Origin: Bacteroidota bacterium
Lineage (GTDB): Bacteria; Bacteroidota; Bacteroidia; UKL13-3
Length of the DNA: 60,881 nucleotides
Direction of reading: 5' to 3'
Assembly (NCBI GenBank): GCA_025359805.1
Contig: JANYDU010000036.1
Location: 1 to 60,881 of the forward strand
Shown here: positions 8,648 through 18,220 of the stretch, piece by piece
Layout: each line of letters starts with the position of its first letter
Numbering within the stretch: the stretch's first letter is position 1
Notes under the pieces: generated by a model
Databases searched by the model: none
What the model was told of the DNA's origin: nothing
What the model saw: only the letters and a program-made list of their open reading frames with translations
Translations under genes and position numbers: made by a program

Positions 8648-10312
8648 ATGCACTATCTCCACCTTCAAAAAAAAATATTTTTAGGCAGTATTTCTTTTAT
8701 ACTACTTTTTAGTTCGTGCATTAAAGATTCAATAAATGATTTAGCAAATATTAAAGGTGTTGAGGTTGATCCTTATGAATCGGTTCCTTTAATAAATACC
8801 CACATGGGTATAAAAGATATTTATAATAGTTACTCCAGCAGTGCATTTATTGTTGAGGGGAGTGATAAGTTCGTTACCTTTATTTATCAATCAAATGAGA
8901 TTCTTCCACAAAAACAATTTGTTGCTGTTCCATCTCTTCAAATTGGGTACAATTTATCAATGGATCAAGGTTCAATTAACCAATTTAATACTATTGGAAA
9001 TTATACCAATTCGTTTAGTAATTATGCTGTAGTAAAACCCAATAATAAGGAACGAATAAAAAAAATAAGTGTAAAAGATGGCAGCTTTGTAATTCATGTA
9101 TCTTCAGATTTTAAACATAATGTAGTTATCGTTTTTGTTTATCCTTCCATAACTTTAAATGGTAAGCAATTAGTAGATACAATTGTGTTTAATTATTCAG
9201 GTATTTCACCAATTACCATTGATAAAGTAATTGATTTGTCTGGTTATGATATTGATCTTTCTGATAGAGGAATTAGCTATAATGTTATTCCATATTTATT
9301 TGAAATTAATTTAAATCGAATTATTGGAAATCCAGTTTTGCTATCCGATAAACTTATCATAAATGAACAGGTAAATATTAGTACCTATAATTATTTGCAA
9401 GGCTATTTGGGGAAATTTTCAGTATTAAAATATTCTACTGATGAGAGTATTGATATTTTTAATAAACAAGCAGATGGTAATATTTTTATAAAAGATCCTA
9501 AAGTACGTGTGATGATTGAGGATGGAATTGGAATGCCCATTACGGCAAAAATTTCTAACATGAATGTGCTTACTGGAAAAGGAGTTAATTATCCGGTAAT
9601 TGTGGATCATTTTAAGGATACTTTTACGTTTGATTATCCGCTTTCTAATCAAATAGGACAAATTATTAAAAGTGGTTTTGTTATTGATAAAACAAACTCA
9701 AATATTGATTCAGTATTTAGTCATGCTCCACAAAAAGTAATGTATGATATTGAATTTACAGCCAACTATAATGAATTACAAGATGAGGATAATTTTCTTT
9801 TTGATAAGAATACTTTCAACGCTAATTCATCAATCGAAATCCCTCTTGAATTAAAAGTGTATTCATATGGATTACGTTCTTCAGATACTCTTATTTGGCC
9901 CAAAGTGCCAGATGGATTAACAATTGACTGGGTGAAAATTACTGGATGGTATCAAAATTCTTTTCCCATAGGAAATACTGTTCAGATTTATTTTGCAAAA
10001 GATTCTACTATTATGGGTATTGATAGTTTTGTAGTTGTTGATAGCCTGTATGCTCAGCCTGTTTTTGTTCCAGGGGCTATAATTGATGTAAATGGAAAAT
10101 TGTTGCAATCTTCTACCGTAACTAATGATGCTGTTATGGATGATGCAAAATATAATAGACTAAAAAATGTAGTGAATAAATATTTGTTAATTTCAGATGC
10201 ACGTACATCAGATTTTAATGGCGTGTTTCCTTTTGTGAAAATATATTCGGACCAAGGAATGGATTTTAAAATTGGAGTAGAAGTGAAAGGGAAATATCGA
10301 AAAAAGTTTTAA
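8648..10312 (+). CDS. Predicted lipoprotein, unknown function
   Basis: A protein of 554 residues. The signal segment FLGSISFILLFSSC ends at a lipobox with Cys24 as the acylation site. The remainder is beta-rich, with no motif I recognise. The stop lies 6 bp before the TTG start of a DUF5723 beta-barrel protein, so the two are very likely one operon and may form an outer membrane pair. I infer an envelope role only. Confidence 0.75.
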   Translation: MHYLHLQKKIFLGSISFILLFSSCIKDSINDLANIKGVEVDPYESVPLINTHMGIKDIYNSYSSSAFIVEGSDKFVTFIYQSNEILPQKQFVAVPSLQIGYNLSMDQGSINQFNTIGNYTNSFSNYAVVKPNNKERIKKISVKDGSFVIHVSSDFKHNVVIVFVYPSITLNGKQLVDTIVFNYSGISPITIDKVIDLSGYDIDLSDRGISYNVIPYLFEINLNRIIGNPVLLSDKLIINEQVNISTYNYLQGYLGKFSVLKYSTDESIDIFNKQADGNIFIKDPKVRVMIEDGIGMPITAKISNMNVLTGKGVNYPVIVDHFKDTFTFDYPLSNQIGQIIKSGFVIDKTNSNIDSVFSHAPQKVMYDIEFTANYNELQDEDNFLFDKNTFNANSSIEIPLELKVYSYGLRSSDTLIWPKVPDGLTIDWVKITGWYQNSFPIGNTVQIYFAKDSTIMGIDSFVVVDSLYAQPVFVPGAIIDVNGKLLQSSTVTNDAVMDDAKYNRLKNVVNKYLLISDARTSDFNGVFPFVKIYSDQGMDFKIGVEVKGKYRKKF

Positions 10313-10318
10313 TTATTC

Positions 10319-11671
10319 TTGAAAAAAAAATATTTCATATCGGTATATTTACTATTGATTTTTGTAGCCGCCAAAGCACAAGGAGATATGATGATGTATA
10401 CAATGCGAGAACTCTATCAATCCTCTTATCTCAATCCTGCATTTATGCCGAGTTATAATTTGTCTGTTGGAGTTCCTGTTTTATCAAATCAGGCTATTGG
10501 CTTTCAATTAGGAGGATTTACTGTTGGAAATATTACCAACAATATTGCTGATGGATATTTAAATCTTACTAATTTTTCAAAAGATTTGAACTCAAATATT
10601 GTTGGAATTAAGTTGTATTCTCAAACTGATATTTTTCATGTTAACCAACAATTTGGGCATTATCAAATAGGGCTTCATTCCTCTGTTAAAACAAATACAG
10701 AAACAGCTTTTTCAAAAAATTTTATTGGATTTTTAGCTGAGGGAAATGGGTACTTTGCAGGGCAAGATATAAGCTTCACAGGAACAAATATTCAATCTAC
10801 CTCATACATTGAAACAGGGATTAGTGTGGCACGTGAGTTTGAAAAATTTACCATTGGTGCAAGGCTTAAATTATTAAATGGAATTGCAAATGTTTCGACC
10901 AGTAATATCAATATTAATTATCATACAGGTGCTTCGTCTTTTGAGCAAAGTTCAGTTTTACTTGGAGGTAGTATGAATACTTCCGGACTTCCATATTTGC
11001 AAGATTCTATTAACGGAAAAAAAAATACCGATACTTCATTTTCGTCAAGCAATATAAAACCGTTTGATAATTTAGGTTGGTCGTTTGATTTGGGGGGAAC
11101 ATATAATATTACACCACGATTGAAACTATCATTATCAGCCATTGATATTGGAGCTATAAATTGGAAAAACAGAACATACAATTATGATTTAAATAATGTA
11201 GATATAACCTTTAAAGGGTTTACTTATATGCAAGCAAAAGATAGTGCCACAAGAGTTCAATTTGCAGATAGTTTAAAAAATTTAGTAAAAACTCATTCTT
11301 CTCAAAATGCTTATTCTACCCCACTTGTATCCAGATTTTTTGTTGGAGCAGATTATGATTTATCATTTAGGAATAGAGTGGGATTTATGTTTCAATTACA
11401 ATACTATATCAATACCTATATTCCTTCCTATACATTTAGCTACTCCCATAAATTTGGAACCAATTGGAGTGTACATACCAATTATAGTTATTATAATAAT
11501 ACGTTTGCAAACTTGGGATTAGGCACATCAATAAAGTGGGGGGCATTTCAGATATATGTGATGCAAGATGATATTTTATTATATTTTTCACCTTCAAATG
11601 CTCGAACCGCTTATATCCGTTTTGGGTGTAATTTAGTTTGGGGTGCTCATCGGGCAAGAGCAAGATATTGA
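10319..11671 (+). CDS. DUF5723 family outer membrane protein
   Basis: A 450-residue protein with a signal peptide ending near AAKAQ (residue 20), then MMMYTMRELYQSSYLNPAF, the characteristic N-terminal block of the DUF5723 family in Bacteroidota. Later segments alternate polar and hydrophobic residues (for example RVGFMFQLQYYINTYIPSY), as in a beta-barrel. The start is TTG at 10319, 6 bp behind the lipoprotein gene. The function of the family is unknown. Some members are found near T9SS or gliding genes, but nothing here shows that role. Confidence 0.8.
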   Translation: MKKKYFISVYLLLIFVAAKAQGDMMMYTMRELYQSSYLNPAFMPSYNLSVGVPVLSNQAIGFQLGGFTVGNITNNIADGYLNLTNFSKDLNSNIVGIKLYSQTDIFHVNQQFGHYQIGLHSSVKTNTETAFSKNFIGFLAEGNGYFAGQDISFTGTNIQSTSYIETGISVAREFEKFTIGARLKLLNGIANVSTSNININYHTGASSFEQSSVLLGGSMNTSGLPYLQDSINGKKNTDTSFSSSNIKPFDNLGWSFDLGGTYNITPRLKLSLSAIDIGAINWKNRTYNYDLNNVDITFKGFTYMQAKDSATRVQFADSLKNLVKTHSSQNAYSTPLVSRFFVGADYDLSFRNRVGFMFQLQYYINTYIPSYTFSYSHKFGTNWSVHTNYSYYNNTFANLGLGTSIKWGAFQIYVMQDDILLYFSPSNARTAYIRFGCNLVWGAHRARARY

Positions 11672-11683
11672 TAATTTTTTTAG

Positions 11684-11691
11684 TACGTTTG
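11684..11691 (+). promoter_or_regulatory. Candidate -7 box TACGTTTG for accC
   Basis: A perfect TAnnTTTG match 23 nt before the ATG at 11715 and 12 nt after the DUF5723 stop. It supports 11715 over the upstream in-frame ATG at 11643, which lies within the preceding gene. Confidence 0.45.
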
Positions 11692-11714
11692 TACACTTTC
11701 AAAAAATAAATTTC

Positions 11715-13199
11715 ATGAAGAAAATACTCATAGCTAATCGTGGTGAAATTGCTTTACGTGTGATGCGTACGGCAAAAGAAATGGGAATAAAAACTGTTGC
11801 GGTTTTTAGCGAAGCAGATAGAAAAGCATTGCATGTGCGTTATGCCGATGAGGCTGTGTGTATTGGTGCTGCCGCATCAAGCGAGTCCTATTTAAAAATG
11901 GATACCATCATTAAAGTAGCCAAAAGATTGGATGTGGATGGCATCCATCCCGGGTATGGTTTTTTAAGTGAGAATGCCACATTTGCAAAAAAAGTAAAAG
12001 AAGCGGGCATCATATTTATTGGACCAACTTCAGAAGCCATGATGGTAATGGGAAGTAAATTGGGTGCTAAGCAAGCGGTTGAAAAATTTAATGTGCCAAT
12101 GGTTCCTGGAACTAAAGATGCCATTACCAACATTGATGAAGCCAAAAAAGTGGCGTTAAAAATTGGTTATCCTGTTTTGATAAAAGCATCGGCAGGTGGT
12201 GGTGGTAAAGGAATGCGTGTGGTTAATGAAGAGATAGAATTTGAAGAACAAATTAAATTGGCGCAAAGTGAAGCCAAATCAGCATTTGGTGATGACGCTG
12301 TTTTTATAGAAAAATATGTGGCTTCTCCTCGTCATATTGAGTTTCAAATTTTGGGCGATAATTTTGGAAATATTGTTCACCTTTTTGAACGTGAATGCTC
12401 TATTCAACGCAGGCATCAAAAGTTGGTAGAAGAGGCTCCATCATCATGCTTAACTCCTGAAGTAAGAAAAAAAATGGGAGAGGCTGCAGTTAATGTAGCT
12501 AAGGCTTGTAACTACACGGGTGCTGGAACTGTTGAGTTTTTGGTGGATGAACAGTTGAATTATTATTTCTTAGAAATGAATACTCGCTTACAAGTGGAGC
12601 ATCCGGTAACTGAACAAATTGTGGGATTAGATTTGGTGAAAGAACAAATACGTGTGGCGCGTGGCGAGCAGCTTGGATACACTCAAGATGATTTAAAAAT
12701 TTATGGTCATGCTATTGAGTTGAGAGTATGTGCAGAAGATCCTGCAAATAATTTTTTACCTGATATTGGAACACTTAAAACGTATAAAATTCCTCAAGGT
12801 TATGGTGTGCGTGTAGATGATAGTTTTGAAGCCGGGATGGAAATTCCTATCCATTATGATCCGATGATTGCTAAACTTATTACGTTTGGGAAAAATAGGG
12901 AAGAGGCTATCAATAGAATGATTCGTGCTATTGAAGATTACCAGTTAACCGGAATTGAAACTACATTGTCATTTGGTACATTTGCAATGAAACATGAAGC
13001 ATTTGTAAGTGGAAAATTTGATACAAAATTTATTGATAATTATTTTAAACCAGAATTACTCAAACCAGAAACTCAATTTGATGAAGTAACAGCATTGGCA
13101 GCTTCAACTGTTTTTTATGCGCAAGGAAAATCATCAACAACAATTCATGAACATAGTTCAACAGAGAGTAATTGGAAAAAGAATAGAAAGAATTATTGA
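11715..13199 (+). CDS. accC: Biotin carboxylase (acetyl-CoA carboxylase subunit type)
   Basis: Carboxylates the biotin of a carrier protein using ATP and bicarbonate, the first half-reaction of acyl-CoA carboxylases. The 494-residue protein opens with KKILIANRGEIALRVMRTA. It has the ATP-grasp glycine loop KASAGGGGKGMRVV, the catalytic block ECSIQRRHQKLVEEAPS and MNTRLQVEHPVTEQIVG. About 45 C-terminal residues extend past the conserved domain (ending SNWKKNRKNY). No accB or carboxyltransferase gene is nearby, so it could instead serve a propionyl- or methylcrotonyl-type carboxylase. Confidence 0.92.
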   Translation: MKKILIANRGEIALRVMRTAKEMGIKTVAVFSEADRKALHVRYADEAVCIGAAASSESYLKMDTIIKVAKRLDVDGIHPGYGFLSENATFAKKVKEAGIIFIGPTSEAMMVMGSKLGAKQAVEKFNVPMVPGTKDAITNIDEAKKVALKIGYPVLIKASAGGGGKGMRVVNEEIEFEEQIKLAQSEAKSAFGDDAVFIEKYVASPRHIEFQILGDNFGNIVHLFERECSIQRRHQKLVEEAPSSCLTPEVRKKMGEAAVNVAKACNYTGAGTVEFLVDEQLNYYFLEMNTRLQVEHPVTEQIVGLDLVKEQIRVARGEQLGYTQDDLKIYGHAIELRVCAEDPANNFLPDIGTLKTYKIPQGYGVRVDDSFEAGMEIPIHYDPMIAKLITFGKNREEAINRMIRAIEDYQLTGIETTLSFGTFAMKHEAFVSGKFDTKFIDNYFKPELLKPETQFDEVTALAASTVFYAQGKSSTTIHEHSSTESNWKKNRKNY

Positions 13200-13208
13200 A
13201 AGTGAGTT

Positions 13209-14480
13209 TTAGTCTTTATATCTCAACATTCTATTATTAAATCGGGTAATAATTTTTTCAAAAGAAACGATGCTGTAGTTGTATCTTTTTTTCTTGAAAA
13301 AGTTTATAGGATCACCTTCAAGATTTGCACCAATTAAATTTGTGGGTACATTAAATGGCTTTGGTAATTGATTAATATGATCATCATAAACAAATAAACC
13401 ATATTGGTTTTTGGTGGTATATGCCGAATTATCATTACAAAAACTGGCAACAAAAAAGTTACTGCTATCTGGTTTAATCATCGGGTCAGTTGTAAGTTCT
13501 GAGTTCACAAAAACATTATTAAAGTTTTTTGAAATAATTTTATAGGCGCTTGTATCCATAAAAAAATATACATGACAAAAATCGAAATAGGATTTAAATT
13601 CTCGCATTACTTTTTTATTTCGTTCAACTAATTCTTGATTTATTAAAGCTATTTCCTTTTTATTATTTTCAGCTTTTAGCTTGTTTATTTCTCCTGGATT
13701 TGGTGTTGGTAACATCACCAAAAGTGAACCTTTGCTTAACGTGTTTATTTGTTTTCGAAGCAAATCTTCTTTTTTACTAAATTGATTTAATAATCCTAAA
13801 GCGTTTAATCTAAGTGTAAGCTCAATACTTGATGGCCTGCCTTTAATAATTTGTGAGGTATTTTGGTTTGTGAAAGAATGTATATAAGATGCTTCCAACC
13901 AAACAGCTTGAGATAATGCAATTGATAACCCAAATGGAACACAAAAATTGAGTTGTTTAACAGTATTTAAATTTGCATCATAACTTTGATTGGTATAAAA
14001 TCCATTTACAAAAAGTTCGGTATTGTATGATGTTAAAATAGAGGGTTGAATTCCAATGAAAAAATTAAACTCATCAATAAATGCAAATGGTTGTATGTAC
14101 ATGAGCCCAGATAATTCGAGGTAATAGTTATTATATCTTCTATCAGCATTTATCTCTCTAAAACCAGTTGAACTAAAAGATGGTTGAAGAATAAAACTTA
14201 ACCGTCTTGCAAATTCATCTGAAACCAAAGTATACGTTTTGTTTTTTGATGGATGCCCAATTCCAATTCCGGTTTCGGGTCTGTAAAGTATAAACATACC
14301 CAATGTTGGATTTCCTTGTCCTGAATAAATATCATATTGAGCACCAATTGTTGGGTAATTTAGTCCAAGAGTTAGACCATAAGAAAATTTTTCAGTTTGC
14401 GCTTTAACACTCATAGATACTATTAGCAGCACTATTGGTATAACAAAAATGGAGTAAACAGATTTAATAAATATCTTCAT
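13209..14480 (-). CDS. Exported protein with N-terminal beta-barrel-like half and C-terminal soluble half
   Basis: A 423-residue protein of unknown function. A signal peptide ends near SVKAQ (residue 28). Residues 30-235 alternate like a small outer membrane barrel (YGLTLGLNYPTIGAQYDIY, VWLEASYIHSF). From about residue 235 the character changes to a charged, probably helical stretch (INKLKAENNKKEIALINQEL) and then a soluble region with FFMDTSAYKI. No family was recognised. The gene converges on accC with 9 bp between the stops, and it stands alone. Confidence 0.65.
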   Translation of the reverse strand: MKIFIKSVYSIFVIPIVLLIVSMSVKAQTEKFSYGLTLGLNYPTIGAQYDIYSGQGNPTLGMFILYRPETGIGIGHPSKNKTYTLVSDEFARRLSFILQPSFSSTGFREINADRRYNNYYLELSGLMYIQPFAFIDEFNFFIGIQPSILTSYNTELFVNGFYTNQSYDANLNTVKQLNFCVPFGLSIALSQAVWLEASYIHSFTNQNTSQIIKGRPSSIELTLRLNALGLLNQFSKKEDLLRKQINTLSKGSLLVMLPTPNPGEINKLKAENNKKEIALINQELVERNKKVMREFKSYFDFCHVYFFMDTSAYKIISKNFNNVFVNSELTTDPMIKPDSSNFFVASFCNDNSAYTTKNQYGLFVYDDHINQLPKPFNVPTNLIGANLEGDPINFFKKKRYNYSIVSFEKIITRFNNRMLRYKD

Positions 14481-14506
14481 TATGTGAGTTGACGAAAGTA
14501 AGAATT

Positions 14507-15442
14507 CTATGTATTGGTTGGTTTAATAAAGTCAATATTTCTTTTTAAACCGTTGTATTTGGTTCTTTTTATTGGCGATTTTTGAAAGATGGAATTAAAC
14601 AATTCTTCTGTAATTTCTTGCCAATCTTTTGTATTCATATTCAAAAAATCTTGTGAAGGATTAAATCTTTCTTCTTGATGATTTTTAGAAAATTTATTCC
14701 ACGGACACACATCCTGACATACATCACAACCAAATGCCCAGTTATCAAATTTGCCTTTCATTTGTTGAGGAATATTTTCTTTTAATTCGATTGTAAAATA
14801 GGAAATACATTTGCTTCCATCTACTTTATATGGCTCAACAATGGCTTGCGTAGGACAAGCGTCAATGCAGGCGGTGCAAGTTCCACAATGGTCTGTTACT
14901 GGAGTATCTTCATCTAATTCCAAATCAATAATTAATTCACTCAAAAAATAAAATGAGCCTAATTTTTTATTAATGATATTGGTGTTTTTCCCCATCCAAC
15001 CTAAGCCACTTTTTTGTGCCCAAGCTTTTTCTAAAATGGGGGCCGAATCAACAAAACATCGTCCATTTACTTCTCCAATTTCATTTTGTATAAATTGTAA
15101 TAACTCTTTTAGTTTATCTTTTATCACAATATGATAATCTTCGCCAAAAGCATATTTAGAAATTTTAGGAGCAAGAAAATCTTTTTGTTTTTCTGATGTA
15201 AAATAATTGTAGGAAAGAGAGATTACAGACTTAGCATCATCAACCAATAATCTTGGGTCAAGCCTTTTGTCGAAGTAGTTTTCCATATAACTCATCTTAC
15301 CATTCATTCCTTGTGTGAGCCAGTTTTCAAGATTTTTTGCTTCGGGTTCCAAAAATTCAGCTTTTGAAATTCCACATTGTGCAAAGCCAAGTTCTTTTGC
15401 TTTTTGTTTGATGAGTTTAGAGTATGTGTGTTTATCTTTCAA
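14507..15442 (-). CDS. queG: Epoxyqueuosine reductase
   Basis: Performs the last step of queuosine synthesis in tRNA, reducing epoxyqueuosine with cobalamin and two [4Fe-4S] clusters. In the 311-residue form, the conserved [12 protein letters not shown] is near residue 131. The first ferredoxin-type cluster [12 protein letters not shown] begins at residue 186, and the second block is [10 protein letters not shown]. It lacks the C-terminal HEAT-like extension of the E. coli enzyme, as many homologues do. I chose the TTG at 15442. A frame-open ATG at 15490 lies inside the loop of the upstream terminator (15478-15507), and a TACTTTTG box ends 5 nt before the TTG. Confidence 0.9.
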   Translation of the reverse strand: MKDKHTYSKLIKQKAKELGFAQCGISKAEFLEPEAKNLENWLTQGMNGKMSYMENYFDKRLDPRLLVDDAKSVISLSYNYFTSEKQKDFLAPKISKYAFGEDYHIVIKDKLKELLQFIQNEIGEVNGRCFVDSAPILEKAWAQKSGLGWMGKNTNIINKKLGSFYFLSELIIDLELDEDTPVTDHCGTCTACIDACPTQAIVEPYKVDGSKCISYFTIELKENIPQQMKGKFDNWAFGCDVCQDVCPWNKFSKNHQEERFNPSQDFLNMNTKDWQEITEELFNSIFQKSPIKRTKYNGLKRNIDFIKPTNT

Positions 15443-15447
15443 TATAG

Positions 15448-15455
15448 CAAAAGTA
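15448..15455 (-). promoter_or_regulatory. Candidate -7 box TACTTTTG for queG
   Basis: A perfect TAnnTTTG match on the minus strand, ending 5 nt before the TTG start at 15442. The spacing predicts a leaderless or nearly leaderless transcript. Confidence 0.5.
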
Positions 15456-15477
15456 GTTTGATATGAATAGAAATAAA

Positions 15478-15507
15478 AAATCCCGAACAATTGCTCATTC
15501 GGGATTT
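15478..15507 (-). terminator. Rho-independent terminator of the Spy-like gene
   Basis: A stem TCCCGAA (15481-15487) pairs with TTCGGGA (15498-15504), extended by AAA/TTT, around a 10-nt loop. On the minus strand it is followed by a T-rich run (15480-15471). It lies 18 nt after the stop of the gene at 15526 and just before the queG promoter. Confidence 0.8.
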
Positions 15508-15525
15508 ATAAAAAAATACTATTTT

Positions 15526-15957
15526 CTAAAATAAACCATCACCACCCATCAACTCATGCTCTTCATGTTTTTCTTTCATTTTCCTTTCTCTTTCGGCTTT
15601 CTTTTCGGCTTTATATTGTTTGTAAAGTTCTTGCTGATTTGGGTTTAATATTGCATTCACTTGGTCATCCGCTTTTTTAAGTTGAGCCATAAATGCAGTT
15701 TTCTTTTCATCTTTTGGAGCATCTTTTTTTGTTTCACGGAGTTGCTTCATTTCCATTCTATTTTGTTTAGCAATTACTTTCATTTTGTTTTGTTGGTCTG
15801 GTGTTAATGCTAATCTATCGCTCATTTCTTTGAAACGTTGCTCGGCCATTTCTCTTCTCTTTCCCATGGAGTCGTTTCCTTGTGCTTTTACTTGAGTTGC
15901 AGCTAAAATAATTATAGCAAACACAAATAGTTTCATTACGTTTTTTATGGTTTTCAT
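15526..15957 (-). CDS. Small exported Spy/CpxP-like protein
   Basis: A 143-residue protein with a signal peptide (residues 1 to about 25, ending TQVKAQ) and a highly charged helical body. RLALTPDQQNKMK and later ILNPNQQELYKQYK resemble the two LTxxQ-type repeats of the periplasmic Spy/CpxP chaperone fold. The tail is Lys/Glu/His-rich (KMKEKHEEHELMGGDGLF). Such proteins buffer misfolded or metal-stressed envelope proteins, but the role here is inferred from shape only. It is a single gene with its own terminator. Confidence 0.7.
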   Translation of the reverse strand: MKTIKNVMKLFVFAIIILAATQVKAQGNDSMGKRREMAEQRFKEMSDRLALTPDQQNKMKVIAKQNRMEMKQLRETKKDAPKDEKKTAFMAQLKKADDQVNAILNPNQQELYKQYKAEKKAERERKMKEKHEEHELMGGDGLF

Positions 15958-16064
15958 AATCTGATTTATTTATATGGTTGTGATATGTTTTGTATGAAAT
16001 GGTTTAATCACTACATTCAAATATGCATCTTATTTGTTTAATTTTTATCTGTACATTCTTCACA

Positions 16065-16072
16065 TATATTTG
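16065..16072 (+). promoter_or_regulatory. Candidate -7 box TATATTTG for mnmA
   Basis: A perfect TAnnTTTG match 55 nt before the mnmA ATG. The leader would contain a small stem, AAGGG (16097-16101) with CCCTT (16109-16113), ending 14 nt before the start. Its function, if any, is unknown. Confidence 0.45.
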
Positions 16073-16127
16073 TCGCTTAAATTTTATTTCAATCATAAGG
16101 GCTATTTACCCTTTAATGTTTTGAGTT

Positions 16128-17228
16128 ATGAGTAAAAACGGAAAAATATTGGTTGCCATGAGTGGCGGCTTAGACAGTACAGTAGCGGCAGTTATGTTTG
16201 CCGAGCAAGGTTATGAAGTGGTTGGCGTTACCATGAAAACTTGGGATTATGCCAACTCGGGTGGCAGCAAAAAAGAAACTGGTTGCTGTAGTTTAGATTC
16301 CATCAACGATGCAAGAAGCATTGCTGTAAAGCATGGAATTCATCACATGATTTTAGATATTAGAGATGAGTTTGGCGATTTTGTAATTGATAATTTTGTA
16401 GAGGAATATCTTGCAGGAAGAACTCCAAATCCTTGCGTGTTATGTAATACACATATAAAATGGGAAGCGTTATTAAAACGTGCCAATCAATTGGATTGTG
16501 AGTTTATTGCCACAGGGCATTATGCGCAAGTGCGAAGTGAAAATAATCGTTTTGTTGTTTCAAAGGGGTTGGATGAAAACAAAGATCAGTCTTATGTTTT
16601 GTGGGGATTAACTCAACAAAGTTTAGCGCGTACACGTTTTCCTTTGGGGCAATATCGTAAAACAGAAATTCGTCAAATGGCTATTGATATGGGCTATCAA
16701 GAGTTGGCTAATAAAAGTGAAAGCTACGAAATATGTTTTGTTCCTGATAATGATTACCGAGGGTTTTTAAAACGGAAAGTTGATGGCTTGGAAGAACAAG
16801 TTGATGGTGGAAATTTTATCACACGTGATGGAAAAATTTTGGGCAAACACAGAGGTTATCCATTTTATACTATTGGCCAGCGCAAAGGGTTAGAAATTGC
16901 AGTTGGTGAGCCGTTATATGTTTTAGAAATTGAACCAGAAACAAACACCGTTGTTCTTGGGCGAGAAGAAGAATTGCAACGAAAAGGAATGTGGGTTAGA
17001 GGAATCAATATGGGCAAGTTTGAAAAGCTAAGTGAACCGATAGAATCCATTACAAAAATTCGTTATAAAGATGTTGGAACTGTTTCAACTATTGAGCAAG
17101 TAGATGATAGAATGAAAGTTGTTTTTCATGATAATGTTAAAGCCATTGCACCCGGACAATCAGCAGTATTTTATGATGGCAATGATGTGATAGGTGGCGG
17201 ATGGATTCAAATAGGTTTTGATGTTTAA
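16128..17228 (+). CDS. mnmA: tRNA-specific 2-thiouridylase
   Basis: Adds sulfur at C2 of the wobble uridine in tRNAs for Lys, Glu and Gln, using ATP and a persulfide relay. The PP-loop is AMSGGLDST (residues 10-18). The two catalytic cysteines are in NPCVLCN (Cys103) and YEICFVPD (Cys203). ATGHYAQV and PFYTIGQRKGL are further family blocks. The length of 366 residues is typical. It is a monocistronic gene with about 220 bp of non-coding DNA behind it. Confidence 0.95.
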   Translation: MSKNGKILVAMSGGLDSTVAAVMFAEQGYEVVGVTMKTWDYANSGGSKKETGCCSLDSINDARSIAVKHGIHHMILDIRDEFGDFVIDNFVEEYLAGRTPNPCVLCNTHIKWEALLKRANQLDCEFIATGHYAQVRSENNRFVVSKGLDENKDQSYVLWGLTQQSLARTRFPLGQYRKTEIRQMAIDMGYQELANKSESYEICFVPDNDYRGFLKRKVDGLEEQVDGGNFITRDGKILGKHRGYPFYTIGQRKGLEIAVGEPLYVLEIEPETNTVVLGREEELQRKGMWVRGINMGKFEKLSEPIESITKIRYKDVGTVSTIEQVDDRMKVVFHDNVKAIAPGQSAVFYDGNDVIGGGWIQIGFDV

Positions 17229-17237
17229 ATTTTTAAA

Positions 17238-17258
17238 TTATTTGTTTTAAACAAATAA
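17238..17258. other. AT-rich perfect inverted repeat downstream of mnmA
   Basis: TTATTTGTTT and AAACAAATAA flank a single T, 9 nt after the mnmA stop. It could fold as a weak 3' hairpin, but it lacks G-C pairs and a clean U-tract, so I do not call it a terminator. The rest of the gap to 17448 shows nothing else I can support. Confidence 0.4.
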
Positions 17259-17448
17259 GCAGCATATTCACGAAGCGTTAATGTACACCTCACAGTTTAC
17301 TTATTTATAAAAGTTATTTAGATTGTATTTTTTTTGGTCACATTTTACGATACCAAACATAGTCCGAAGAAAAAGAAGTTTTGAGTGGGTATTAATTTAG
17401 CTACAATTCAAAATTCATTTTGACGTTATATATTCGTTTAAAGTTAGT

Positions 17449-18141
17449 ATGAAAAAAATACTCATCTTAATTGTTATTTCTGCTTCATTTATTTGGTCGT
17501 GTAAAAAAAATACGGATGATTCTTCAACAGTTGATTTAACGTATAATTATTTTCCAGTAAATATTGGGCATACCCTTATTTATGATGTGGATTCATTGGT
17601 GTATGATGATAATACTGGGCACACAACCATTGATACGTTTACTTATCAATACAAAGAAATTGTTTCCGAAAATATTATTGATGATGAAGGAAAACCTGCA
17701 CAAAAATTACTTCGATTTTTTAGAAAACATGATACAGATATTTGGCAAAGTGTAAATACTTGGATAGAAAGTAGAAGCAATTTAAACGCTCAAAAAGTGG
17801 AAGAAAACATTCGTTATGTAAAATTAGTTTTTCCATTAAATGCAACTAAAAATTGGAACAGAAATGCTTATAATAATTTAGGAGAAAATATATTTAGTGT
17901 GGATTATTTTGATCAACCATTTACTGTAAATGGAACTGTTTATGATAAGACGTTAAAAATAAAAAAGGATTCATCTATAAATGCGATTGAAGAAATTAGA
18001 GGAATTGAAATTTATGCACGAAATGTTGGACTCATTTATTTTCAATCCGATTCTATCAATACACAACCAAATGCACCTCCCTCAACCGGAACAAAATCCA
18101 GAGGTTTTCGTTATCGTTTAAAATTAAAATCTTATCAATAA
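17449..18141 (+). CDS. Predicted lipoprotein, unknown function
   Basis: A protein of 230 residues with a signal segment ILILIVISASFIWSC and a lipobox Cys at position 18. The mature part is hydrophilic and beta-rich (YFPVNIGHTLIYDVDSLVY). The pattern recurs in small Bacteroidota lipoproteins annotated only as hypothetical. It lies about 80 bp upstream of the subtilase gene. Confidence 0.75.
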   Translation: MKKILILIVISASFIWSCKKNTDDSSTVDLTYNYFPVNIGHTLIYDVDSLVYDDNTGHTTIDTFTYQYKEIVSENIIDDEGKPAQKLLRFFRKHDTDIWQSVNTWIESRSNLNAQKVEENIRYVKLVFPLNATKNWNRNAYNNLGENIFSVDYFDQPFTVNGTVYDKTLKIKKDSSINAIEEIRGIEIYARNVGLIYFQSDSINTQPNAPPSTGTKSRGFRYRLKLKSYQ

Positions 18142-18176
18142 CAAAGCATTTTTTATCAGTTTGTGTAAACAACTGT

Positions 18177-18206
18177 TTTGTTTTACAAATGTGTGTGTAT
18201 TTTTAC
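18177..18206 (+). promoter_or_regulatory. Candidate promoter for the subtilase gene
   Basis: TTTG (18177-18180) is followed after 18 nt by TATTTTTA (18199-18206), one base from TAnnTTTG. The start codon at 18221 is 14 nt downstream. Confidence 0.35.
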
Positions 18207-18220
18207 CCAAAATTTTCAAT

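Noticed and set aside
10921..11181. Minus-strand frame of 86 codons inside the DUF5723 gene
   Set aside because: It is opposite a full-length recognised gene, has no promoter or known motif, and is a shadow of host codon bias.
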